From assembly GCA_019637075.1 (NCBI GenBank), contig JAHBWI010000005.1, positions 62,001 to 126,000 on the forward strand: a DNA stretch of 64,000 bases, written 5' to 3'. Every line of letters starts with the position of its first letter. Position 1 is the first letter of the stretch. The position numbers were made by a program, and so were the translations under genes. Source of the stretch: Nitrospiraceae bacterium. GTDB lineage: Bacteria; Nitrospirota; Nitrospiria; Nitrospirales; Nitrospiraceae. The notes beneath the pieces were generated by a model that had not been told where the DNA came from, did no database searches, and saw only the letters and a list, made by a program, of their open reading frames with translations. Below are positions 18,734-27,700 of this stretch, in pieces.

Positions 18734-19840
18734 TCAGTCGAGCCAATCCTTCTCTTTCAACTTCCGCGGCAGGTACTTCTTGGTCAGGTACTGGAAATCT
18801 TTGTTGGCCAACGCGTCCAATTCATACTTGAGCCCGCTGGCCAGCATCCGCTTGATCTCCTGCTGCCAGGCCGGTTTCTGAAACCACTCGTAGTTCAGGA
18901 GTTCCTTCGCGCGGGCGATGTCCTTCTCGTTCAGCTTGATGCCGACGTTGCGCGGCAGCTCGTACCGCTCCGGATCCGCGCTCGAGAGTCCGATAAACTT
19001 GGCCTTGGGGATCGCCATGCGCTGGCTCTCGAATGCCAGATTGATCGACCCCTGTTTCACGACCGAATAAATATAATATCCCCAGGGATCGTTGTCGACC
19101 AAGACATAGACCGGCAGCCGGTGCTCCTCGTGCAGGCGTCTTGCCAGCCGGCGCACGCCGCGCGGCGGCTGGCCGTTGCCGGTGAGCAGCACGCAATTGT
19201 AGCGGCGCCAAAACTTATCTTCCGAGAGGCGGTTCCACTGCGTGCCCTTTTCGACCAGGAGGACGAAGTCGGCCGTGCAGCGGCGGATCTCCAGATACTC
19301 CGGTTCGACGATGGAGGGCACCGAGTAGCCTCCCTTGCCGAGCTTGGCACAATCCACTCGGTCTCCGTCGTCTCCGAACACCACCGGGCCCACGATGCTG
19401 CCGCCGTTTTCCGCTCGGACATGGAGCTCTTCACGAAGCGCCGCAAGCGACACTTCGAGGTCCTCGATGATCGGATCGGATTCGTCCTGCGTATCGAAGG
19501 TGTTTTCGTGGGAATCCTGGATCGTATGTTTCGTCCGGTAATAGATCTCTCTGAGCGAGGTCGTGAGGTCGGCCCGCTGCAGTTCGGACAAGGCATCGGC
19601 GACCAACATGGTCTGCATGAACTTCTTGGCCATCCCGACGTTGAAGAATGTACGGGCCTGTTCCTTATCGCCCATCTCGATCATTCCCTTGCGAGGGTTG
19701 AACGAGACGTTCGACAGGGCTCGGATCGGAATCGCGAACGTCGGGTCCTTCGACCGTTGGGCCGCATTGATGACCACGTCGGCCATCCCGATCAACTTCT
19801 TCTCCACTACCCCGGCTCGTTTGTCTTTGGTCTGTGCCAT
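18734..19840 (-). CDS. top6A: DNA topoisomerase VI subunit A
   Basis: Top6A is the Spo11-like cleavage subunit of type IIB topoisomerases. The 368-residue length matches the archaeal subunit. The catalytic tyrosine lies in LREIYYRT (Tyr100 or 101, in the winged-helix domain). The Toprim domain shows LLVEKGT (Glu197) and VLVDNDPWG (Asp249 and Asp251), which bind magnesium. KFIGLSSAD and the following helix are also typical. Type IIB enzymes pass one duplex through another with ATP and can decatenate or relax DNA. The gene follows the B subunit by eight bases, so both are cotranscribed. The complex is usual in archaea and plants and sporadic in bacteria. Confidence 0.93.
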   Translation of the reverse strand: MAQTKDKRAGVVEKKLIGMADVVINAAQRSKDPTFAIPIRALSNVSFNPRKGMIEMGDKEQARTFFNVGMAKKFMQTMLVADALSELQRADLTTSLREIYYRTKHTIQDSHENTFDTQDESDPIIEDLEVSLAALREELHVRAENGGSIVGPVVFGDDGDRVDCAKLGKGGYSVPSIVEPEYLEIRRCTADFVLLVEKGTQWNRLSEDKFWRRYNCVLLTGNGQPPRGVRRLARRLHEEHRLPVYVLVDNDPWGYYIYSVVKQGSINLAFESQRMAIPKAKFIGLSSADPERYELPRNVGIKLNEKDIARAKELLNYEWFQKPAWQQEIKRMLASGLKYELDALANKDFQYLTKKYLPRKLKEKDWLD

Positions 19841-19848
19841 CGGTCGTC

Positions 19849-21942
19849 CTATTGCTTCCGACGCGCCGCGCCACGCGGAGCCGTCTTCTTGGCAACCTTC
19901 CCCGCCGTTTTCTCACCACCGCTCTCGCTGCCGTAGAGCCTCAACTGCGCGGCCTTGCCCTTCGCAGGCTTCCCTTTGGCCGCCTTCGCAGCCGTCTTCG
20001 CGCCGGTCGCCTTGCCGGGCTTTTCGGACTCGGGCTTGGGCTGAACCTCCTCGGGAGCCGGTGCCGCCTGGACTTGTCCGCCGGCCGCCTCAACTTCCCC
20101 CTCGAGGCCGTCCGCCGTCACGATGATGGAATGCGGCAGACCTTGCGGTCCGGCCCCGGTTTTCCCCAAGGCTTCGTCGGTCTTCAGGCCGCCCGTCCGG
20201 CTGCTGGCAATCTTCTGCAATTGATCCCGCAACTTGTTCGTATCGAGGGTGCCGCCTTTCAAACGATTGCAGGCATCGACCACTTCCTCGATGTAGAGTT
20301 CGAAAATGTTTCGGCGGCGGAATTCGCTCGCGGCCCGCTCACGCCGTCGCAGGAAGACGCCGAGCCGGCGCCCTGCTTCGCGCAGCGCCAAGGTAATCTC
20401 TTTTTGAATCTCGTCGTAGTCAGCGATCGCTTCCTTGGACTCGCTCGTGAACGGCACCCAGACGGACGCCATGTGCACGAAAATTACCATCGGGCCGCCC
20501 GGCAAGGCGCCCCGCGACTGGCTCACACCATAGTGGCGCCACGTCGTACTCAGCACCGCCTTGAACGTGGAACAGGCGGATTGTTGATAGAGCAACGGCA
20601 CACGATTGGCGTACCGGATGACGCGGGCCAGTTCGGCGTCATCCTCTTCGTCCTCCCCTTCCGCTTTCGGCCGTGCCGGTTGCTGGGGCTTCGCTTGATT
20701 CTCCGGCGGGCGGCCATAGGCGAGACCCGCTTCAATGATGAAGGGATTACCGCGGTAGACAGCCGGTGGACGGCTGACAGCCGTGTAAAATTCGCCTTTG
20801 ATCTGTTTATACAGGCCGGACAGGATCGCGCGCTCTCCGATCGGCGAAATACAATTCGTCGGCGGCGCCATGATCTTGGTGGTCTGGATGGTCTTGTAGA
20901 GCATCTCGGCCGCTTGGTTCTTGACCTCGCGCGGTTTGGCATTCGGCGACACCTTGGCCGCTCTGCAGATCTCTTCGGCCAACGCCGGCGAGACCCGGCA
21001 GAAGTCGGTCGCGAGAAATCCTGCCACCGTATGGCTCTTGGTATCCTGCAGCATCTTCAGCAACACGCCGAACTCGATGCCGTAGGGATGCGGCTTGATT
21101 TCTTTCGGCGAGGGCGGCAGCTCGTGGTAGGTGCGGGGGTAGTCCTTCGTCTCCCCTTCCGGCGTGTGGTAGATCAGGTGCACGTGCGGATTCGCGATGG
21201 AGGTCTGCTCCAACCACTCGTCCACCGAGGCGCGGCCCTTCTGGTACCGCCCCTCTACTTCCAACGACACCTCCGTGCCTTGCGGCTGCACCCACTCGAT
21301 CTGCTTGTTTTCATGCACGAGCGGTTCGTTCTTCTTGGTGTCGATTTGGACTTCGAAATAATGAGCGGTCGCGCGAGGCCCGGTTCGCGAAATGATCTTC
21401 ACCGGCTTGCCGGTGGTCAGTTGCGCATACATGCCGGCGGCGGAAATGCCGATCCCCTGCTGGCCGCGGCTCATCCGTAGACGATGGAACTTGGAGCCGT
21501 AGAGCAACTTGGCGAAGATGCGCGGGATCTGTTGACGAACGATGCCGGGGCCGTTATCGGTGACGGTCACGCGAAACCGCGTCGCCTGGCTCGGCGCCGT
21601 CGCTTCGTTTCCGTTCGCCGCCACCTCGAGACGCACGGTGACTTCCGGAAGAATGCCCGCTTCCTCGCAGGCGTCCAACGCGTTGTCCACCGCTTCCTTG
21701 ACACAGGTCAGCAGCGCCTTGCGGGGATTGTCGAAACCGAGCAGATGGCGATTTTTGGTAAAAAACTCGGAAACGGAAATTTCCCGTTGGCGCGCGCCCA
21801 TCTCCACCGCCGTGACCGCAGGTGTAGCCTTGCCGGCGTCTTGCGCTTTTTTACGTGGAGCTTCTTCGGATGGAGAGTCGGATGCGGAACGGGAAGCGGA
21901 AGTCGCGGCAGCAGTGGGCTTGAGTGACGTCTTGGTGGCCAT
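19849..21942 (-). CDS. top6B: DNA topoisomerase VI subunit B with basic C-terminal tail
   Basis: The 697-residue ATPase subunit has a GHKL fold: KEAVDNALDA (Asn87 binds magnesium-ATP), VTDNGPGI (about 127-134) and RGQQGIGISAAG (about 159-170). Top6B dimerises on ATP binding and gates Top6A. Compared with archaeal proteins of about 530-660 residues it has two additions. About 45 Ala/Ser/Lys residues precede the conserved core, and the last 75 or so residues are rich in Ala, Lys, Pro and Gly (KAAKGKPAKGKAAQ, KKTAPRGAARRKQ), like histone H1 or bacterial HU tails. The tail probably binds DNA. An internal acidic/Pro-rich insert lies near residue 420. Confidence 0.93.
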   Translation of the reverse strand: MATKTSLKPTAAATSASRSASDSPSEEAPRKKAQDAGKATPAVTAVEMGARQREISVSEFFTKNRHLLGFDNPRKALLTCVKEAVDNALDACEEAGILPEVTVRLEVAANGNEATAPSQATRFRVTVTDNGPGIVRQQIPRIFAKLLYGSKFHRLRMSRGQQGIGISAAGMYAQLTTGKPVKIISRTGPRATAHYFEVQIDTKKNEPLVHENKQIEWVQPQGTEVSLEVEGRYQKGRASVDEWLEQTSIANPHVHLIYHTPEGETKDYPRTYHELPPSPKEIKPHPYGIEFGVLLKMLQDTKSHTVAGFLATDFCRVSPALAEEICRAAKVSPNAKPREVKNQAAEMLYKTIQTTKIMAPPTNCISPIGERAILSGLYKQIKGEFYTAVSRPPAVYRGNPFIIEAGLAYGRPPENQAKPQQPARPKAEGEDEEDDAELARVIRYANRVPLLYQQSACSTFKAVLSTTWRHYGVSQSRGALPGGPMVIFVHMASVWVPFTSESKEAIADYDEIQKEITLALREAGRRLGVFLRRRERAASEFRRRNIFELYIEEVVDACNRLKGGTLDTNKLRDQLQKIASSRTGGLKTDEALGKTGAGPQGLPHSIIVTADGLEGEVEAAGGQVQAAPAPEEVQPKPESEKPGKATGAKTAAKAAKGKPAKGKAAQLRLYGSESGGEKTAGKVAKKTAPRGAARRKQ

Positions 21943-22093
21943 TCAACCTCTCAACCAGGTGATCCAGCTACATCGTGCGCCGAATGGCTTTGTCACCGGC
22001 GCAGGCTCTCACATCGTCGTTTACAGGGAACGAGCGTGAGAGTCAAGTGAACGTTGAATCCGTGAGAGGCAGACTCAGCCCTCTCGGACCGTG

Positions 22094-23245
22094 TCACCGA
22101 CCTGATGTAGGGCGGGCTTTACGCTGAGTGACTCGCAATCCGATACGGCGCGCATCGGTCAGGATTGCGCGTCTGGTCGCAGGCGGCAGCGCTTCCGGAG
22201 GGAAGGCCCCGGACAATCGGTTCGGCAGATGCTTGATGAACAACGCCGTCATGTGCGCGGTCGACCAGGCGATCGGGGTGGAGTGAATGCCGCGTCGTCT
22301 CAGCAACGCCAGACTCGGCACGACGACATCGTAGCGAATGTGCGTCCTGCGACTCGCTCGAATCCCATGCACGATCACGGCCGCGGCAAAACGGGCATTG
22401 TGAAGGACTCCATACGCCACCAATCGCTTCACCGTGCCGGGCGTCGGCGTGCGCGGAAATCTGGCCTCGACCAATCCCCGCGACTTACGCAGTTTGCCCT
22501 GACGGTACCACCGCCTGAGCTGGTCCATGTCGGGGCCGCCGATCTTCGCGTCCATCGACTGCAAGGCAATGAAATGCGGCACCGTGACGACTTCATCCTG
22601 CGCGGCCAGCATGACGGCGACCGTGCCGATCGGCCGAGGGAATCGAAACGATTCCCGATCGCCGAACCTTGGGGCAAGCGCGAAGGTTCCGCGTCGATAC
22701 ACCCGTGGAGCCGATGTGGCTTCATCGAACGATTCTTCCGCCGACCACTGCGACACCGGATCGTCGCTGTCGGTCTGCTCGTAGAGCCGCACCTGCACGT
22801 CATCGACCTGGTCAAGCTGGTCCGCCGCAGCCGCGATCAACAGGTTGGTCAATCCAGGGGCCACACCCGCCGTCACCAGCGCCAGGCGACGCTTGAGCCG
22901 AAACCGATCGTCAAACGAGAGTTGCTCCGCTCGAAATGGATGGCCGGTGAGGTGTGCTGCCGTATCCAGATAATGACAGCGTAAGCGCAGCGCCGCCCGC
23001 ATGATGATCTTATTGAAGACTGCGGGGCAACAATTTACCAGGACGTGGCTGCCGCGCGCCGCCCGGACGATGCTCCACACGTCGCGGGCATTGACCGGCA
23101 CGACGGACAGCGTCGACGATTCGCCGAGGAATCGGCGCGCTCGCACGGGATCGCGATCGCCGCAGGAGACCTGATGACCCTGGCGTTGAAGCAGGGTGAC
23201 GAGTCGTGACCCGGTGGCGCCAATCCCGAGAACAAAGATCCGCAT
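22094..23245 (-). CDS. Saccharopine dehydrogenase-like NAD(P)-binding protein
   Basis: The 383-residue protein begins with a Rossmann nucleotide-binding motif (IFVLGIGATGSRLVTLL, residues 3-19). It continues with the saccharopine dehydrogenase pattern: VLVNCCPAVFNK near residue 70, CHYLDTAAH near residue 90 and TAGVAPGLTNLL near residue 125. Members act on amino acids, polyamines or as reductases of other substrates; the C-terminal half here (ESFDEATSAPRVYRRG) fits the catalytic domain of the family but does not name a substrate. The gene stands alone between the topoisomerase operon and the RHS remnant on the same strand. Confidence 0.8.
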   Translation of the reverse strand: MRIFVLGIGATGSRLVTLLQRQGHQVSCGDRDPVRARRFLGESSTLSVVPVNARDVWSIVRAARGSHVLVNCCPAVFNKIIMRAALRLRCHYLDTAAHLTGHPFRAEQLSFDDRFRLKRRLALVTAGVAPGLTNLLIAAAADQLDQVDDVQVRLYEQTDSDDPVSQWSAEESFDEATSAPRVYRRGTFALAPRFGDRESFRFPRPIGTVAVMLAAQDEVVTVPHFIALQSMDAKIGGPDMDQLRRWYRQGKLRKSRGLVEARFPRTPTPGTVKRLVAYGVLHNARFAAAVIVHGIRASRRTHIRYDVVVPSLALLRRRGIHSTPIAWSTAHMTALFIKHLPNRLSGAFPPEALPPATRRAILTDARRIGLRVTQRKARPTSGR

Positions 23246-23266
23246 CGGGTCGGCACTTTACCACAT

Positions 23267-24198
23267 TCATTCAGCCGATGGGACCAAGGCCTCAGGCGCC
23301 GGATTTTCAGTAAGCGGATCACGGTAAAAACATGGCGCTATACCCCTGTAAGACCTGATGGCGCCGTTGGGCAGGGTGACAGAGTTCGTCGCGGTCGAGT
23401 TCGCGAACGTGCCCGTGAGCGTGGTGGTGCTCGTCGTGGTGGGCGCGGCGAATTGCGGCAGCACTTTCATCCACACCGTGGTCGCAGGGCTGCCTGGGAC
23501 CGGCGTGTTGGTTTCCGCTGTGACGACGCTGACCGGGTTGGTCGTCCCGCCGGGTAAGGTCACATCGGCCGTGGTGTAGGAGCCGCCGGGCGTGCCGGCC
23601 GGGCTCGTGACCGTAAACGGATAGGTCCCAGACGGCACCGTGGAGGCCACCGTGAGGCTGATGGGCAGCGTCGTCGATGTGCCGCCCTCTCGAATCGAAG
23701 CCGTGAGCCCCGCTTGCGTAAACGTCACGGCCGTGGCGTTCAGGAGATTCGTCCCGGTGATCTGTATTCCGCTGGTAGCCCCTGGCGGAACGGTCACCGG
23801 ATCAACGCTGGTCACGGCCGGTAAGGCAGGAACCGTAAACGATTGTGGACTGGTCGCCGTGCCGTTCGTGTTGGTCACCGTGATGGAACCGGTCGTGGCC
23901 GCACTGGGTACGGTGACGACCAGTGTGTTCGCAGTGGCAGACGTCACCGTGGCAGCGGTCCCATTAAACTGGACCGTGTTGTTTGCTGGGGTCGGACGAA
24001 GCCATAACCCTGGATCGTCACTTGCGTCGTGGCGGGTCCACTGCCTGGGGCCGCGAGATAGATTCCGATGCCGCTCCCGGGTGGGGTGAAGCGATCGATA
24101 CTCGTGAGATTGCCCACGGTATCGTAGTTATAGACCGCCGTGACGCCGGCGCTGTCGGCCACACCAATAAGTCGGCCAACCTCATCATACAAATATTT
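23267..24198 (-). pseudogene. YD-repeat/TIG-domain remnant with frameshift
   Basis: From about 24198 downward the frame encodes one YD unit (KYLYDEVGRLIG, AVYNYDTVGNLTSIDRF), then a linker and a TIG/IPT domain beginning TTQVTIQGYGF. At about 23997-23993 the frame breaks: the next residues of the TIG domain (PTPANNTVQFNG) continue in another frame down to a stop at 23267. Restoring one base in the GTCCG at this point gives a continuous domain, so a single deletion (or a sequencing error) is the simplest reading. The C-terminal part contains further Thr/Val-rich Ig-like strands (ITGTNLLNATAV and others). It looks like the truncated remains of a second YD/TIG surface protein. Confidence 0.7.
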
Positions 24199-24798
24199 CC
24201 CAGTATCTGCCGAGATATGGGCGAGAGGTAATAAAAGCACAGCTGATACAAGAATATACCCACACCGAATAGATACTCCATGATCCCAGGCTCGGCCAAG
24301 CCGAGCGAAGTTGACCAGGCTGAAAACAATTCCTAAGAGCGCACCTGCAAAACGCGTGAGTTGGCTCCATAGTGGAAGCATCGCTACAGAGAAATTCACG
24401 ATGTGGATAAGTACACATGTCACATATTGAGTAACTTCGAGACCACGCGAACGCTCAGAACGATACCTCCACAGCAGGAAAATAGAGATACATAACGTTC
24501 CGAAAGGAATGCCAAGCACTGAAAGGCCGACTAGAAAATCGAGCGCATCTGCTCCTTGGCTCCAATAAGAAATCAGAACGCTAAGTCCTTGCGCCCAAAA
24601 AATTAAGCCCAGCACCAGCAATACTACCTCACCATTCCTCAAAAATAAGCTGAGTCCCACTCCGATAATTGCAATCGCCATGAAAAGAAAGAAGTAACTA
24701 CCTCCGTACTGGGAGTCAACGAGAAGTAAAATAAGATAAGTACCAATAGCCAACAGGATTAGCGTGAGCCCACCTAGCTTGAGATTGGTTGTGGTCAC
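23944..24798 (-). CDS. Seven-helix membrane protein fused to YD-repeat fragment; candidate immunity protein
   Basis: A GTG at 24798 directly follows the stop codon of the large RHS gene. Residues 1-199 hold seven hydrophobic segments (about 8-28, 33-52, 57-79, 87-110, 121-143, 148-167 and 178-198) and are AT-rich compared with the surroundings. From residue 200 the protein changes abruptly into GC-rich YD-repeat sequence, and after residue 268 it runs out of frame and stops. The first part matches what is expected of a membrane immunity protein encoded straight after a toxin tail. The second part belongs to the neighbouring remnant. I recognise no family for the membrane part; the immunity role is inferred only from position. 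Confidence 0.55.
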   Translation of the reverse strand: MTTTNLKLGGLTLILLAIGTYLILLLVDSQYGGSYFFLFMAIAIIGVGLSLFLRNGEVVLLVLGLIFWAQGLSVLISYWSQGADALDFLVGLSVLGIPFGTLCISIFLLWRYRSERSRGLEVTQYVTCVLIHIVNFSVAMLPLWSQLTRFAGALLGIVFSLVNFARLGRAWDHGVSIRCGYILVSAVLLLPLAHISADTGKYLYDEVGRLIGVADSAGVTAVYNYDTVGNLTSIDRFTPPGSGIGIYLAAPGSGPATTQVTIQGYGFVRPQQTTRSSLMGPLPR

Positions 24799-27700
24799 TT
24801 ACTCCTCACCATCATTGGCAAATGGGAATCCTTCCGGGAAACAACTTGGGCTAATCCCATACTGAGCGAAACATTTCTTATGGTAAGCCACTATAGCTGA
24901 TCGCTTCGGACACGGACGTTTTCGACACACCTGTCTACTGGGGTCATTCATGGCTTCCTTATCCTGGACAATCAGACACTGACGTACCAATCTTGTTACT
25001 GGGGAGTAGGGACCATACCCCGTGAAACAAGGGTTAAACTGAGGCCGCTGACAATAAAATCGACCAGAAGAACTGTGGTAATTACAGCCGAAGCGTCCAG
25101 CGACCTCATCATAATATTTACACCCTTCTATGCCTACCCCAGGAAGAGTAGGCTGAGGTGCGTCTCCTAACGGATCAGCATAAATGATTGGATTATTGGC
25201 TGCATAACTGTAACTATTCAACCAGCTACCCAAACCTGCGAAAAACGAGTTCAGACTTGTTCGACCACGGGACGGATCCTCTCCGAAAAACCGCAGGATA
25301 GATGGTCCATAATATCTTGCTCGATAGTAGTATTGATTCGTCGAGTCCTTCTCACGGCCCGTGAACTGAAATGGATTGCTACTAGCCGTGCCGCTCTGTG
25401 TGGTCATCCCAAACGGTTGATAGCCATAGGTGGTCTGGCCAGATCCGGCACCATTGGTCAGGACAACAGCACTCCCCAAGGCATCGACCTGATAAAACTC
25501 ATCACTGGTTCCTTTGCGTATGTAGGGCTCATCGATGCTGAGCCCGCGAATGTACGTGGCCGAGGGGGTCCCGCCGCTCAGTTCCGCTAAGATATCGTTG
25601 CCGTCATACCAGAATCCCGTCGTGTTACCGTTAATCGTCTTCGTTTTCCGCCGACCGAGACCATCATACCCGAAACTGGCCGTCACACCACCGCTGATCG
25701 CCGTCAAACGATTTCTCGCATCCCACGTATAGGTGTTCGTGCCATCGTTCGTGAGATTTCCATTCGCATCGAAGGTCTGCGTCACGCCGTTGAACTGGGT
25801 CTGTTCATTCGCCGCATCGTAGCTGTTGGAAGAGACAGCCGTAGGAATCAGCGACGCAGCAGCATTGGCCCTGTTCAAAGAGATTCGGTTGCTTGTCGGA
25901 TCGTACTGGTAGGTCAACGCTTCGATGGTCGTGGGCGTCTTCACGTGGTTGATCGTCAACAAGCGATTGGCATTGTCGTAGCCGTAGCTGGTGACGACGC
26001 CATTGGGATACGTGAGTGAGGTGCGTCGCCCGGCATCGTCGTAGGCTAACGTGACGGTCTGGCTGCCTTGGGTGACGCCGGTCAGGCGGGAATTGTTGTC
26101 ATAGCTGTAAGTCGTATCCGTGAGGCCGCTCGCTGATAGTTTGAACCTCCGGCCGATTTCATCGTATTCCACCGTCACCGTGCCTGGCGTGGTCGTCTCC
26201 AACACGCGTGGATGATGCCCTCCACTCACGGTGTCGTAGGTCCAAGTGATGGTCCCGCCAACCGAATCATTCACGCTGGTCAATCGATTGATCGCGTCAT
26301 AGCCGAAGGTCACGATGGCATCGGGGTACGTAGCGCCGGTCCGGCGGTTCAGCGCATCGTACGAAAAGGTAGTAGTTTGATTCTTGCGGTCCGTGAACTG
26401 CGTGAGGTTCCCGGCCATGTCGTACTGGTAAGATTCTTGTCTGTTCAGCGCGTCCTTGCGGGTGGCCAGCCGATCCATTGGATCGTACGTATACGTCGTA
26501 GTCTGATTCTTGGCATCGGTCACGGTGAGGAGATTGCCGTTGAGATCATAGGCCAACTGCGTCGTCCCATTTTTGGCATCTGTGATCCGCCGCACCCGGT
26601 TGGCATTGTCGTAGCGAAAGGTGGTGACGAAGCCGCGTGGGTCTTTGATCCCCACCAAGCGCGAGATCGCATCGTAGGTCCGCTCTGTGCGGTTGTTCAG
26701 TGCATCGACCGTCGCCTTCAGGTTGCCGAAGCCGTCGTATTCGAAGGTCGTCGCATGGGACAGCGGATCGGTGATGCTGGTCGGCTGCCCTTGGCTGTTA
26801 TAAGCGATGGTCGCGACCTTGCCGAGCGGGTCGGTGATCGTCGTCTGGGTGAGGGAGGGGTAACTGATCGTGGTGATATTCGCCGGGGTCATTGCATCGG
26901 TGATCTTGGTGAGCCGACTATAGGTCGTGTCGTATTCAAAGGCCGTCGTATTGTTTTCCGGATCGGTGATCGAGGCCACGTTGCCGTTGCTGTCGTAGGT
27001 ATAGGCAGTGGTCCGGCCGAGCGCGTCAGTGACCTGCGTGAGGTAGTTCGTGCTTGACTGCAACTGGAATTGCGTGGTCTGCCCCGGGGCATCGATCTGG
27101 CTCACGAACTGATAGTTGTTGAAGGTATACGTCGTCGGATTCCCGCGCGGGTCGGTGACCTTGGTTTGGGTGATGGTCGAGCCCGCTAAGGTGTATTCAA
27201 ATCGATAGGTCCCGCCGTCGGCCAGGATCTGCTTGGCCACCAAGCCACTCGGATAATAGAGTGTCGTCAGATAGGTAATGCCTCGGGCGTCCGTGATCGT
27301 GGTCAGCCGATTGTTTATGTCGTAGGTGTAGATGGTGACGCCGCCATCCGGGGCGGTGATCGTGCTCAAGCGGTGCAGGGCATCGTAACTGTAGCCGACG
27401 GTCCGTCCCATCGGATCAGTAATGGAGGTAATCAGCGCCGAGCCCGCCTGGTTCGCCGTGGTCGTGTAGCCGAATTTCAGGGTCCGCCCATATTGGTCGG
27501 CAATGCTGTCGATGCGCTGATTGAGCGAGCTGCGCGTGATAGTAATCATATTGTTGTACCGGTCCTTCTGCTGCATCAGCCAGGCGGCGCCACCGGTCGG
27601 CTGGCCGAACACGTAGGTCATGCCGTCCTTCCAGCGGATTTCCACATGGCTGTCGGGAAAGACCTGGGCCCGGGCGCCTTTGAGGAACGGGTAGTTCTGG

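Noticed and set aside
25300-27600. Regular repeats suggesting a CRISPR-like or tandem DNA array
   Set aside because: The periodicity is that of coding YD repeats; repeat units vary at DNA level and form one open frame.
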